Below, in pieces: positions 45,607 through 54,984 of a DNA stretch of 64,000 nucleotides. The notes under the pieces are model-generated. The model was not told the origin of the DNA. It saw only the letters and a program-made list of their open reading frames with translations, and ran no database searches. Position 1 is the stretch's first letter; each line of letters starts with the position of its first letter. Origin of the DNA: Thauera propionica (GTDB lineage: Bacteria; Pseudomonadota; Gammaproteobacteria; Burkholderiales; Rhodocyclaceae); contig NZ_NOIH01000002.1 of the NCBI RefSeq assembly GCF_002245655.1, positions 1-64,000 of the forward strand, written 5' to 3'. The position numbers and the translations under genes were made by a program.

Positions 45607-46653
45607 ATGGACTACGCCATCACCCCGCCCGACCAGACGATTGCCACTGAGCTTCGGCACAAGATCGACCGCAAGACCAAGCCGCTCGGTGCGCTCGGCC
45701 GGCTCGAGCCGCTGGCGCTGCAGATCGGCCTCGTGCAGCAGACGCTGACGCCCGAACTGCGCCAGCCGCACATCGTCGTCTTCGCCGGTGACCACGGCGC
45801 GGCACGCGCGGGCGTGTCCGCCTATCCACAGGACGTGACCTGGCAGATGGTGGAGAACTTCCTGGCCGGCGGCGCGGCAATCAACGTCTTCAGCCGGCAG
45901 ATGGGGCTGGGGCTGACGGTCGTCGACGCGGGGGTCAATCACGACTTCGGCAAGCGCACTGGCCTCATCGACGCCAAGATCGCACCGGGCACGGCGAACT
46001 ACATCGAAGAAGCGGCGATGAGCGCCGAACAACGCGATGCAGCCCTGCAGCGCGGGCGCGAGATCGCGCATGCGCTGGCGGACAACGGCTGCAACTGCGT
46101 CGGCTTCGGCGAGATGGGAATCGGCAACACCGCGTCGGCCTCGCTGCTGACGCACTGTCTGGTCGGCGCCGAGCGCGGCGCCGACCTCTACACCGTGACC
46201 GGCCGCGGCACCGGGCTGGACGACGCCGGCCTCATCCACAAGCGCGCCCTGCTCAAGCAGGCGCTGGAGCGCAGCGACCGGCCGGCCGATCCGCTGGCGG
46301 TGCTGGCCGAATACGGCGGCTTCGAGATCGCGATGATGGCCGGTGCCATGCTCGGCGCCGCCGAACGCAGGATGCTGGTCCTGATCGACGGTTTTATCGT
46401 CACCTCGGCACTGCTGGTCGCGCACGCCATCGACCCGAACGTGCTGCCCTACTGCGTGTTCGCCCATCGTTCGCAGGAACCCGGCCACCGCGTCCAGCTC
46501 GACCATCTGCTGGCCGAGCCGCTGATGTCGCTGGACCTGCGCCTGGGCGAAGGCACCGGCGCCGCGCTGGCCTGGCCGCTGGTGCAGGCGGCCGTGAGCT
46601 TCCTCAACGAAATGGCGAGCTTCGAGTCGGCCGGCGTCAGCGATCAGGGCTGA
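45607..46653 (+). CDS. cobT: Nicotinate-nucleotide-dimethylbenzimidazole phosphoribosyltransferase
   Basis: A 348-residue Cob[45 protein letters not shown] and [13 protein letters not shown] are the expected motifs; the catalytic glutamate is in the C-terminal part. It makes alpha-ribazole phosphate for the lower ligand. It follows cobU by 61 bases and precedes cobS by 10. Confidence 0.95.
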   Translation: MDYAITPPDQTIATELRHKIDRKTKPLGALGRLEPLALQIGLVQQTLTPELRQPHIVVFAGDHGAARAGVSAYPQDVTWQMVENFLAGGAAINVFSRQMGLGLTVVDAGVNHDFGKRTGLIDAKIAPGTANYIEEAAMSAEQRDAALQRGREIAHALADNGCNCVGFGEMGIGNTASASLLTHCLVGAERGADLYTVTGRGTGLDDAGLIHKRALLKQALERSDRPADPLAVLAEYGGFEIAMMAGAMLGAAERRMLVLIDGFIVTSALLVAHAIDPNVLPYCVFAHRSQEPGHRVQLDHLLAEPLMSLDLRLGEGTGAALAWPLVQAAVSFLNEMASFESAGVSDQG

Positions 46654-46663
46654 AGCACGCGGC

Positions 46664-47470
46664 ATGCGCTACCAGCTCGAACTGTTCTTCACCGCGCTCG
46701 GCTTCTTCACCCGCCTGCCAGTGCCGGCCTGGGTGCCGTGGTCGCCCGAGCGGCTGAACCACGCAGCGCGCTTCTTTCCGCTGGTCGGCTGGGTGGTGGG
46801 GGCCGTCGGCGCGGCCAGCTACGCGGTGTTCGCGCTGGTCCTGCCGGCCTCGCTGGCGGTGATCCTGTCGATGGCGGTGACGATCCGCCTCACCGGCGCC
46901 TTCCACGAGGACGGCTTCGCCGACAGCTGCGACGGCCTCGGCGGCGGCTGGGACAAGGCGCAGGTGCTGGCGATCATGAAGGACTCGCGCATCGGCAGCT
47001 ACGGCACCATCGGCATGGTGCTGATGCTGATGGCGAAGGCGGCGGCACTGATCGAACTCACCCGTCTCGGCGCGACTGCCCCGCAGGGCACCGCGGCCGG
47101 CGTCGCCGCCGCGCTGCTCGTCGCCCACCCGCTGTCACGCCTGGCGGCGACCAGCCTCATCCACCTGCTGCCCTACGTGCGCCAGGACGACAGCGCCAAG
47201 TCCAGGCAGCTCGCCCGCCGCCTGACGCCGATGGAGCTCGCCATCGCCGGCACCTGCGGCCTGCTGCCGCTGGCCCTGCTTGCACCCTCGGAGGCGCTGG
47301 GCGCACTGGTCGCCGTGGTCGCCGTCACCGTCTGGGCCGCCCGCCTCTTCGTGCGCCGGCTGGGCGGCTACACCGGCGACCTGCTCGGCGCGACCCAGCA
47401 ACTAGCCGAACTCGCCGCCTACCTCGGCCTGCTCGCCGCCCCGCGCCTCGCTGCCTTGGCCGCCGCATAG
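46664..47470 (+). CDS. cobS: Adenosylcobinamide-GDP ribazoletransferase (cobalamin synthase)
   Basis: A 268-residue polytopic membrane enzyme. [39 protein letters not shown] (metal-binding aspartates) and [10 protein letters not shown] are the family motifs. It joins adenosylcobinamide-GDP with alpha-ribazole (phosphate) at the inner membrane. Twelve bases separate it from cobC. Confidence 0.95.
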   Translation: MRYQLELFFTALGFFTRLPVPAWVPWSPERLNHAARFFPLVGWVVGAVGAASYAVFALVLPASLAVILSMAVTIRLTGAFHEDGFADSCDGLGGGWDKAQVLAIMKDSRIGSYGTIGMVLMLMAKAAALIELTRLGATAPQGTAAGVAAALLVAHPLSRLAATSLIHLLPYVRQDDSAKSRQLARRLTPMELAIAGTCGLLPLALLAPSEALGALVAVVAVTVWAARLFVRRLGGYTGDLLGATQQLAELAAYLGLLAAPRLAALAAA

Positions 47471-47481
47471 GACGCCCCGCC

Positions 47482-48033
47482 ATGGAACTGCACCTCATCC
47501 GCCACCCGCGACCGGCAATCGAGCCGGGCATCTGCTACGGCCAGCACGACATCGGCCTGGCCGAATCCGCCGCCGAGGTCGCAACCCGCCTGCGCCCGCT
47601 GCTGCCCGGCCGCTTCGCGCTGCACGCCAGCCCGCTGATGCGCGCCCGGCTGCTGGCCGAGGAACTCGGCACCCCGCGACTGGACGCGCGCCTGAAGGAG
47701 ATCCACTTCGGCGAATGGGAAGGGCGCACGTTCAGCGCCATCGGCACCGCCATCGACGACTGGGCCGCCGACCCGCTCGGCTTCCGCGCACCGGGTGGCG
47801 AATCCGCGCGCGAGATGACGACCCGCGTGCTGCACTGGCTCAGCGACCTGCAGCTTTCCGCCCCCGACGAGCCGGTGGTGATCGTCGCCCACGGCGGCCC
47901 GCTGCGCGCCATCGCCGGCCACCTGCTCGGCCTGCCGCCCGAGCGCTGGCTGGGGCTGGATTTCGGCTGCGGGCAGGTGACGCGGCTGGACGTGGAGAAC
48001 TGGGGCGTGGTGCTGCGGTGGTTCAATCGCTGA
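47482..48033 (+). CDS. cobC: Alpha-ribazole phosphatase
   Basis: A 183-residue histidine phosphatase. HLIRHPRP carries the RHP-type motif (catalytic His), with HASPLMRA, FGEWEGRTF and VAHGGPLRAI completing the site. It removes phosphate from alpha-ribazole phosphate or adenosylcobalamin phosphate. It ends the cobU-cobT-cobS-cobC run. Confidence 0.9.
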   Translation: MELHLIRHPRPAIEPGICYGQHDIGLAESAAEVATRLRPLLPGRFALHASPLMRARLLAEELGTPRLDARLKEIHFGEWEGRTFSAIGTAIDDWAADPLGFRAPGGESAREMTTRVLHWLSDLQLSAPDEPVVIVAHGGPLRAIAGHLLGLPPERWLGLDFGCGQVTRLDVENWGVVLRWFNR

Positions 48034-48043
48034 GCCGGTGCGC

Positions 48044-48071
48044 CTGACGGCACGCCGCTTCGTGGGATAAT
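48044..48071 (+). promoter_or_regulatory. Candidate promoter of the heptose-kinase gene
   Basis: CTGACG (48044-48049) and GATAAT (48066-48071), 16 bases apart, 29 bases before ATG 48101. Confidence 0.45.
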
Positions 48072-48100
48072 CCGGCGCTTCCACCGCTTTCGGTCCGCCC

Positions 48101-49414
48101 ATGCTTTCAGCGCTGCCCCAATTCGCCAACGCCCGCGTGCTCGTTGTGGGCGATCTCATGCTGGACCGCTACTGGCACGGCGCGACCGCGCGCATCTCGC
48201 CCGAGGCGCCGGTACCGGTGGTGCAGGTACGCGATGACGAGGTGCGCGCGGGCGGCGCCGGCAACGTCGCGCTCAACACCGCAGTGCTCGGCTGCACGGC
48301 CCGCCTCGTCGGGCTCGTCGGCGAGGACGAAGCCGGGCGCCTGCTCGCCGAGCGCCTTGCCGCCCGTGGCGTGGAGTGCCGGCTCCAGACCGTTGCGGAT
48401 GCGCCCACCATCACCAAGCTGCGCGTCATCAGCCGCCACCAGCAACTCATCCGCCTCGACTTCGAGGAGCGCTTCGCCCAACGTCACGCGGCACGCGTTA
48501 CCGCGGCCACGCACGACGCACTCGAGGGCGTGCAGGCGATGATCCTGTCGGACTACGCCAAGGGCACGCTGAGCGATACCCAGGCCCTGATCGGTCTGGC
48601 GCGCGAACGCGGCGTGCCGGTGATCGTCGACCCCAAGGGCCACGATTTCGGCCGCTACCGCGGTGCCACGGTGGTCAAGCCCAACCTTGCCGAGTTCGAG
48701 GCGATCGTGGGCCCGTGCGCAGACGACGCAGAACTGGTGGAACGCGGCACCCGGCTGTGCGCGGATCTCGAACTGGAAGCACTGCTGATCACCCGCAGCG
48801 AGCGCGGCGTGACGCTGATCCAGCGCAGCCAGCCCGCCTGGCACCTGCCAGCTCATGCGCGCGAAGTGTTCGACGTCACCGGCGCCGGCGACACGGTATC
48901 GGCCACACTGGGCTGCAGCCTCGCCGCCGGCCTGTCGCTGCGCGACGCCACCGCACTGGCCAACCTCGCGGCCAGCATCGTGGTCGGCAAGCTCGGCACG
49001 GCCACCGTGTCGGTGGATGAACTGCGCGCCGAACTGAACGCACACGCCCCGCGCCCGCGCGGCCTGATCGAAGCCGCCGAAGCGCGCGACGCCATCGCCA
49101 CCGCGCGCCGCCTGGGCGAGCGTACGGTGGTGGCGGTCGGCCCCTTCACCCCCTTCGACACGCAGCGTCTCGCCTACCTCGAAGCCGCCGCCGCGCGTGG
49201 CGACCGGCTGCTGGCGCTGCCGCTTGCCGACGACGCCGGCGCCGGACTGCTGCCCGCACTGCGCATCGTCGACTGGGTGGTGGCGGCCCGGGACGCGGCG
49301 GAACTGCACGCCCTGCTGCAGACCCTTCAGCCCGACCTCATCGCCCTGCCGGCCACCCACGCCGGGAATATGCCGCAGACGACCGCCGAAGTGGTCGTGC
49401 TGCCCGGCGGCTGA
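48101..49414 (+). CDS. hldE: HldE-like heptose-7-phosphate kinase with degenerate nucleotidyltransferase domain
   Basis: A 437-residue two-domain protein. The PfkB-type kinase domain (1-about 315) is intact: DLMLDRYWHG, GGAGNVALN, VVDPKGH-like VIVDPKGHDFGRYRG, and the anion hole/catalytic DVTGAGDTV. It should phosphorylate D-glycero-D-manno-heptose 7-phosphate for ADP-heptose synthesis. The C-terminal domain (about 330-437) follows the HldE cytidylyltransferase-like plan (GERTVVAVGPFTPFDTQRL, RGDRLLALPL, RIVDWVVAARDAAELHALL, LQPDLIALPA), but the TNGCFDxLHxGH nucleotide motif is replaced, so adenylyltransfer is not expected. A separate HldC elsewhere would be needed. Ten-plus LPS genes follow. 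Confidence 0.85.
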   Translation: MLSALPQFANARVLVVGDLMLDRYWHGATARISPEAPVPVVQVRDDEVRAGGAGNVALNTAVLGCTARLVGLVGEDEAGRLLAERLAARGVECRLQTVADAPTITKLRVISRHQQLIRLDFEERFAQRHAARVTAATHDALEGVQAMILSDYAKGTLSDTQALIGLARERGVPVIVDPKGHDFGRYRGATVVKPNLAEFEAIVGPCADDAELVERGTRLCADLELEALLITRSERGVTLIQRSQPAWHLPAHAREVFDVTGAGDTVSATLGCSLAAGLSLRDATALANLAASIVVGKLGTATVSVDELRAELNAHAPRPRGLIEAAEARDAIATARRLGERTVVAVGPFTPFDTQRLAYLEAAAARGDRLLALPLADDAGAGLLPALRIVDWVVAARDAAELHALLQTLQPDLIALPATHAGNMPQTTAEVVVLPGG

Positions 49415-49456
49415 TCCTTCGGGACGGACCAGTCGCCGGCATGCAGCGCCGCGTGC

Positions 49457-50785
49457 TCAGACGCGGCCGATGCTGTAGTAGGTCCAGCCCTCGCTGCGCA
49501 GGCGCTCGGGGTGGTAGAGGTTGCGGCCATCGACGATGACCTTGGCGCGCAGGCGGTTCTGGATCTCGTCGAAATCCGGCGCGCGGAACTGCTGCCACTC
49601 GGTGCAGATCGCCAGCGCGTCGGCGCCATCCAGCGCCGAATACTTGTCCGCGGCGAGGCTGAAGGCCGGCCCTTCGGGATAGATGCGGCGCGTCTCCTCC
49701 ATCGCCACCGGGTCGAAGGCCTGCACCTTCGCACCCGCCTGCCACAAGGCTTCGAGCAGCGTGCGGCTCGGCGCCTCGCGCATGTCGTCCGTGTTGGGCT
49801 TGAAGGACAGCCCCCACACCGCGATCGTCTTGCCGCGCAGCGCCTCCGGCCCGCCAAAATGCTTCGCCAGCTTGGCGAACAGCACCTGCTTCTGCCGATT
49901 GTTGACCGCCTCCACCGCCTTCAGCAGCGGCGCTTCGTAGCCGATCTGCTGCGCGGTACGCTCGAGCGCCTGCACGTCCTTCGGGAAGCAGCTCCCGCCG
50001 TAGCCGCAGCCCGGGTAGATGAAGTGGTAACCAATGCGCGGATCGGCGCCGATGCCCTTGCGCACCTCCTCGATGTCCGCCCCGAGGATCTCGGCCATGT
50101 TGGCCAGTTCGTTCATGAAGCTGATCTTGGTCGCCAGCATCGCGTTCGCGGCGTACTTGGTCAGCTCGGCGCTGCGCACGTCCATGAACATCGTGCGCTC
50201 ATGGTTGCGGTTGAAGGGTTCGTACAGCTCGCGCATCAGTTCGCGCGCGCGCGGCGAGACGGTGCCGATGACGATGCGGTCCGGCTTCAGGAAGTCGCCG
50301 ACGGCCGCCCCTTCCTTGAGGAATTCCGGGTTGGAGACGACGTCGAACGGCACCTCCGCCTTGCGCTCGGCCAGCACCTGCTCGACGCGCGCGCGCACCC
50401 TGTCTGCCGTGCCCACCGGTACCGTCGACTTGTTGATGATGACGCGGTAGCCGTCCATGTTGCGGGCGATGCTCTCGGCCACTGACAGCACGTACTGCAG
50501 GTCGGCCGAGCCGTCCTCGTCCGGCGGCGTGCCGACGGCGATGAACTGGATCTCGGCATGCTTGACGGCCAGCGCGGTGTCGGTCGTGAAGCGCAGGCGG
50601 CCCTCGGCAACGTTGCGTTCGACGATCGCCTCGAGGCCGGGCTCCCAGATCGGCAGCACGCCGCGGTTGAGGTTGTCGATCTTGCGCTGATCGATGTCGA
50701 TGCAGACGACGCGGTGCCCCACTTCCGCGAGGCAGGCGCCGGTGACGAGGCCGACATAGCCGGTACCGAAGATGGTGAGTTTCAT
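49457..50785 (-). CDS. ugd: UDP-glucose 6-dehydrogenase
   Basis: A 442-residue dehydrogenase. [21 protein letters not shown] is split here as the NAD-binding GxGxxG start; [16 protein letters not shown] and [13 protein letters not shown] (catalytic Cys) are diagnostic. It makes UDP-glucuronate for surface polysaccharide synthesis. It lies 76 bases downstream of a sulfotransferase gene, last in a minus-strand run with three glycosyltransferases. Confidence 0.95.
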   Translation of the reverse strand: MKLTIFGTGYVGLVTGACLAEVGHRVVCIDIDQRKIDNLNRGVLPIWEPGLEAIVERNVAEGRLRFTTDTALAVKHAEIQFIAVGTPPDEDGSADLQYVLSVAESIARNMDGYRVIINKSTVPVGTADRVRARVEQVLAERKAEVPFDVVSNPEFLKEGAAVGDFLKPDRIVIGTVSPRARELMRELYEPFNRNHERTMFMDVRSAELTKYAANAMLATKISFMNELANMAEILGADIEEVRKGIGADPRIGYHFIYPGCGYGGSCFPKDVQALERTAQQIGYEAPLLKAVEAVNNRQKQVLFAKLAKHFGGPEALRGKTIAVWGLSFKPNTDDMREAPSRTLLEALWQAGAKVQAFDPVAMEETRRIYPEGPAFSLAADKYSALDGADALAICTEWQQFRAPDFDEIQNRLRAKVIVDGRNLYHPERLRSEGWTYYSIGRV

Positions 50786-50861
50786 GATGGGCGACGTAGG
50801 AAGAAGAAAACGGTTGGATTCATGACCCGGCGATGTTACCCGCCGATGTCCGGCAAGGGGC

Positions 50862-51524
50862 TCATTCGGGATCGAAACGGTAGCCGAAGATGCGGATGTC
50901 CGGCTCGAAATGGCGTGCCACCATCTCGGCCAGCTCGTCCGTGTAATAGCTGCGGTAGTCCTTCTTGCGGTCGGTGGCCTGGCGCTTGTGCAGCAGCGCC
51001 GGCGGCTTCACGCCGATGCGACGGCAGGCCTCGTCGAAGTCCGCAGCCAGGTTCTCGTAGCGCCCCATGAAGTCGACCAGCACCTTGCCGTGCAGGTCGA
51101 TGACGTAATCGCTCTGCAGTTCGATGCTGGTATCGACGTGGAACTGGTAGGGTCGCTCCGGATCGAGCTTCCAGCGCATGAACTGGTCGAAGGTCTCGAT
51201 ATGGCTCATCAGGTGCGGCCGCTCGCGCCGGATGTGATGGAAGGAGCTGACCTGCAGGTCCCACGGGTTGCGCACGAAGACGAACTTGAACAGCGTGTCG
51301 AAGGTCTCGGCCGGCAGCATCTCCTTGGCGGCGATGATCTTCGAGTGACGCGGAAACTTGATGCCGAGGCGATGACCGGACAGCGCCGACAGGCGCGAGC
51401 ACAGGAACTGCACCGGGTACCACGGATCGCGCAGCCGCAGCGGACGCAGGGAATCGCGCACCGAGGTGCCGCCGGTCTTGGCAATGTGGACGAACAGGAA
51501 GTTGTACTTCAGCGACAAGAGCAT
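50862..51524 (-). CDS. Sulfotransferase-family protein (Sulfotransfer_2 type)
   Basis: A 220-residue protein. [13 protein letters not shown] is the 5'-phosphosulfate loop for PAPS, and [18 protein letters not shown] the 3'-phosphate-binding region. This class sulfates glycans or related acceptors. It is preceded by three tandem glycosyltransferases and followed by ugd, suggesting sulfation of a hexuronate-containing glycan. Acceptor unknown. Confidence 0.82.
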   Translation of the reverse strand: MLLSLKYNFLFVHIAKTGGTSVRDSLRPLRLRDPWYPVQFLCSRLSALSGHRLGIKFPRHSKIIAAKEMLPAETFDTLFKFVFVRNPWDLQVSSFHHIRRERPHLMSHIETFDQFMRWKLDPERPYQFHVDTSIELQSDYVIDLHGKVLVDFMGRYENLAADFDEACRRIGVKPPALLHKRQATDRKKDYRSYYTDELAEMVARHFEPDIRIFGYRFDPE

Positions 51525-51563
51525 TCAGGCATCTCCACAACCCGCAACCCGCGGGCCGAGCAT

Positions 51564-52661
51564 TCACACCAGGCCGAGGGCCTCGAGATAGGCGGCCGCC
51601 GACGCATCGCGGTTGTAGGCCGCCACGGCGCCTTTCAACGCATCGGCCGGCAAGGGCGCATCGAGGGTACGCGCCATCGCGTCCCCCAATGCATCGGCGT
51701 CGCCCACGGCCACCAGGGGGCCGAAACGACCGCCGGCCAGCACCTCGCGCGGTCCGCTCGGGCAGTCGGTCGCCACGCTCGGCGTACCCAGCGCCAGCGC
51801 CTCGGTCAGTACGTTGGGCGATCCCTCCCACGCCGAACTCAGCACGAACAGGTCGGCGCGCGCCATCCACGCATAAGGGTTGGGCGTGAATCCCGGCAGC
51901 GCAACGTCCGCGGCCACGCCGAGTTCCGCGGCGAGCGCCTCCAGTCTGCCCCGGTGGCGGCCCTCGCCGAGGATCACCAGGCGCGCCGGGCGCTGACGCC
52001 GCAGGCGGGCGAAGGCACGCACCAAGGTCGGGAAGTCCTTCTGCTCGGTGAGCCGGCCGGCGCCGAGGATCAAGGGTTGCGCACGGTCGCCGAACCACGG
52101 GTGGTCGACCACCTGCGCCGCCAGCTCGGCCAGGCGCGGCGTCACCACCGGATTGCGGATCACCTGCAGGCGCTCGCGCGGCAGGCCGGTCAGGCGCATC
52201 GTGTCCTCGAGCACGCCATCCGATACGCACACCACACGATCGACCGAGGTGTAGAGCAGGCGCATCGGCGCCACACGCAACCAGCGGGCAACGCCCGAAC
52301 GCCCCTCGAGCGCAGCCGACAGGTTCGTGCCGAGCCGGCCGACGATGCGCACCGTGCTGCCGGCAAGGCGGCGCGCCATCACCGCGGCCCGGATCGCCCT
52401 GTCCTTGGCAGCGAGCAGCGCATCGGGCCGGCTCTCGCGCAGGTAGCGCGCCAGCGGCCACACCGCCAGCCCGCTATGGCGCACACCGAGGTCAATTAGG
52501 CGTACCCCGGGCGGCAGCGTGCCGAGATGCGCGCTGTCGGCACGGATCGCGAGCATGTCGACCTGCACGCCGCGCGCGGCGAACCCTTCGATCAGGTTCA
52601 GCACCATGCGCTCGACGCCACCCTCGCCAGAGAACGAGATGAACACCGCCAGACGACTCAT
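51564..52661 (-). CDS. GT4-family glycosyltransferase, tandem paralog 3
   Basis: A 365-residue GT-B enzyme. FISFSGEGGVERMVLNLI is the acceptor-side N-terminus; LILGAGRLTEQKDFPTLVRA begins the donor domain, and SSAWEGSPNVLTEALALGTP is the E-x7-E-type donor-binding motif. It is clearly related to the next two genes upstream, from NPYAWMARADLFVLSS through DCPSGPREVL. Its ATG overlaps the preceding stop (ATGA at 52658-52661). Donor and acceptor sugars unknown. Confidence 0.88.
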   Translation of the reverse strand: MSRLAVFISFSGEGGVERMVLNLIEGFAARGVQVDMLAIRADSAHLGTLPPGVRLIDLGVRHSGLAVWPLARYLRESRPDALLAAKDRAIRAAVMARRLAGSTVRIVGRLGTNLSAALEGRSGVARWLRVAPMRLLYTSVDRVVCVSDGVLEDTMRLTGLPRERLQVIRNPVVTPRLAELAAQVVDHPWFGDRAQPLILGAGRLTEQKDFPTLVRAFARLRRQRPARLVILGEGRHRGRLEALAAELGVAADVALPGFTPNPYAWMARADLFVLSSAWEGSPNVLTEALALGTPSVATDCPSGPREVLAGGRFGPLVAVGDADALGDAMARTLDAPLPADALKGAVAAYNRDASAAAYLEALGLV

Positions 52662-53767
52662 TGGAACTCCCTGAAGCCAAGCGCGGCAAGGTAGGCGCGG
52701 GCGCTGGATTCGTCCGTGTACCCCTGCACCGCGGCGCGCGACGCCGCGGCGGAGGTCGGCGCGTCGAGCTGCCGCAGCAGGCCCGCCGCCAAGGCATCGA
52801 CAGCGCCCACCGGCACCAGCGGACCATGACGGCCCCCCTCCAGTACCTCGCGCGGCCCGCTCGGGCAGTCGCACGCCACGCTCGGCACCCCCAGCGCCAG
52901 CGCCTCGATCAGCACCACGGGCATCCCCTCCCAGCGCGAGGTCAGCGCGAACACGGCCGCGCGCGACATCCACGCATAGGGGTTGGAGCAGAAGCCGGGC
53001 AGCGCCACGTCGGCCGACACGCCCAGTTCGACCGCCAGCTTCTCCAGCTCCCCGCGGCGGCGGCCTTCACCGAGAATGAGCAGGCGGCAGGGGCGCTGCG
53101 CACGCACGCGGGCGAAGGCACGCAACAGGGTGGCGAAATCCTTGCGCTCGGAAAGTTCGCCGACGCCGAGGATCAGCGGCGGCTCGCCGGCGCCCAGCCA
53201 CGGATGCTCGACGGCCTCTGCCGCCTTGGCGGTCATCGCCGGGGTGATGATCGGGCTCGGGACGACGCGGATGTGATCGCGTGCAAGGCCCGTATAGGCC
53301 GCGAGATCGTCGGCCACCCCGCGCGAAGGTACCAGCACGGCTTCAGCCGCGGGATACATCCAGCGCATCGACGTGCGCTGCAGCCAACGCTCGAAGGCGC
53401 CGCGGCTCGCCAGATTGACCGACACCGTCGTGCCGAGGCGCACCCCGACCCGCGTGGGCACATGCGCCATCCAGCGCGCGAACAAGGCCGCGCGGTTCAC
53501 GCGGTCCTTGTCCGACAGCATCGCCTGCGGCCGCTCGCGGCGCAGGTAGCGGACCACACCCGGAATCGCCGTGTTCACGTGACTCACGCCTAGCGGCAGG
53601 TGACGGACGCCGTCGGGCAACGCATCGAACCTAGGCCCATGTCCGTCGACGCCGAGCACGTCGACCCGCAGGCCCAGACGCGCAATCGCCGGCACCAGAT
53701 TGCGCAGCACGCGATCGACGCCGCTGTGGCCGGAGGTGGCCGCGAAGATGGCGAGATCGGTGCTCAC
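52658..53767 (-). CDS. GT4-family glycosyltransferase, tandem paralog 2
   Basis: A 369-residue GT-B enzyme. FAATSGHSGVDRVLRNLVPA at the N-terminus; LILGVGELSERKDFATLLRA and SRWEGMPVVLIEALALGVP are the donor-domain motifs. GTG start at 53767 overlaps the stop of the previous gene (GTGA). Middle member of a three-gene array of paralogs, all in the same direction. Confidence 0.88.
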   Translation of the reverse strand: MSTDLAIFAATSGHSGVDRVLRNLVPAIARLGLRVDVLGVDGHGPRFDALPDGVRHLPLGVSHVNTAIPGVVRYLRRERPQAMLSDKDRVNRAALFARWMAHVPTRVGVRLGTTVSVNLASRGAFERWLQRTSMRWMYPAAEAVLVPSRGVADDLAAYTGLARDHIRVVPSPIITPAMTAKAAEAVEHPWLGAGEPPLILGVGELSERKDFATLLRAFARVRAQRPCRLLILGEGRRRGELEKLAVELGVSADVALPGFCSNPYAWMSRAAVFALTSRWEGMPVVLIEALALGVPSVACDCPSGPREVLEGGRHGPLVPVGAVDALAAGLLRQLDAPTSAAASRAAVQGYTDESSARAYLAALGFREFQ

Positions 53768-54882
53768 GCGCGCGCCTCCCCGCCCGCCAGCAGGCGTTGG
53801 AGCAACTCGTGGTATCGCCGGGCGCAGGTCTCTACGGTGTACTCGCGCACGGCTTCCCTGCGGCGTACAGCCTCGCCAGGTGTGCGGAGCGCCCCAGCAA
53901 TTGCGACCGCCATCGCTTCTACATCGTCCACTGGAACCAGAGGGGCTACCGCACCGCCCTCCAGGACTTCACGCGGTCCCGAGCGACAATCGGTAGCCAC
54001 AACCGGCACACCGATCGCCAGCGCCTCAGTCAAAGCATTGGGCGACCCCTCCCAGCGCGAGGACAGCACGAAAACCGCAGCCCGGGCGAGATAGCGGTAG
54101 GGGTTGGGGTCAAATCCCGGCAGTGCGAAATCGGCTTCCACCCCGAGGCTGGCCGCGAGCGCGAGAAGATCGTCGCGCAAGTGCCCATCGCCAAGGATCA
54201 TCAGGCGGCAGGACTGAGCGCCCCGCACGGACGCAAAAGCCCTCAGGAGGCAATCGAAGCCCTTCTGCCGGCGCAGGCCGCCAACACCGAGAATGACCGG
54301 AGGCTCTCCGCGCGCAAACCAGGGATGATCCAACGGCTCGGAGGCCTGCTGGAGAAGGTCTGGCGTCACGACCGGATTGCGGATCAGGTGCATTTTCTCC
54401 GGCGTAACCTGCGCAATCCGGGCGATGTCCTCGACCACTCCCTCGGAGTTCCCGACCACAGCGGCAGCAGAGCGATACGTGCTGCGAATCAGATGAAATG
54501 CGCGCCAGCGCTTCAATGCGTTGCGGCCGGCGACACGCTCGGAGACCGTCGTACCGGGACGCATCACCAGCCGGAACGGCACCCCTGTGATGCGACGACC
54601 CAGCAACGCAGCACGGGCGGCCTTGTCCTTGCCGCAAAGCACGAAGTCGGGGCGAGACGCCCGCAGATAACGGCAGAACGCCGGCTGCACTGACCAGAGG
54701 CCAGAAGATCGCGTCTCTATCAGCCGGACGGACGGATCGAGCCGGTTGAGGTAAGGTTCCCGCCCGCTCCGAGTCAGAAAGTCCACCTGCACGCCGCGCT
54801 GGACGAGCCCCCCCGCCAGATTGACAAGCATCCGCTCGACGCCACCATCACCGAAAGATGGCATGAAGATTGCAAGACGCAT
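53764..54882 (-). CDS. GT4-family glycosyltransferase, tandem paralog 1
   Basis: A 372-residue GT-B enzyme. FMPSFGDGGVERMLVNLAGG; ILGVGGLRRQKGFDCLLRAF; SSRWEGSPNALTEALAIGVP. First gene of the minus-strand run. Lower GC at the 5' end than its two paralogs. The divergent sulfotransferase gene starts 103 bases away. Confidence 0.88.
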   Translation of the reverse strand: MRLAIFMPSFGDGGVERMLVNLAGGLVQRGVQVDFLTRSGREPYLNRLDPSVRLIETRSSGLWSVQPAFCRYLRASRPDFVLCGKDKAARAALLGRRITGVPFRLVMRPGTTVSERVAGRNALKRWRAFHLIRSTYRSAAAVVGNSEGVVEDIARIAQVTPEKMHLIRNPVVTPDLLQQASEPLDHPWFARGEPPVILGVGGLRRQKGFDCLLRAFASVRGAQSCRLMILGDGHLRDDLLALAASLGVEADFALPGFDPNPYRYLARAAVFVLSSRWEGSPNALTEALAIGVPVVATDCRSGPREVLEGGAVAPLVPVDDVEAMAVAIAGALRTPGEAVRRREAVREYTVETCARRYHELLQRLLAGGEARA

Positions 54883-54910
54883 TGGGCCTGAAGGGATTAA
54901 AAAGGGAGCA

Positions 54911-54933
54911 TGTTATCATGTGAAGCTTTTCAC
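54911..54933 (+). promoter_or_regulatory. Extended -10 promoter and dyad ahead of the sulfotransferase/ligase operon
   Basis: TG-T-TATCAT (54911-54919) is an extended -10 box, directly followed by the dyad GTGAA-GCTT-TTCAC (54920-54933). It lies between divergent surface-glycan operons; the dyad could be an operator covering the transcription start. AGGAGG at 54970-54975 is the ribosome site for the GTG start. Confidence 0.5.
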
Positions 54934-54984
54934 TTCGCCTAATGCCTCGCAGGCTCGCGCGCGACGACCAGGAGGATTTTAATC

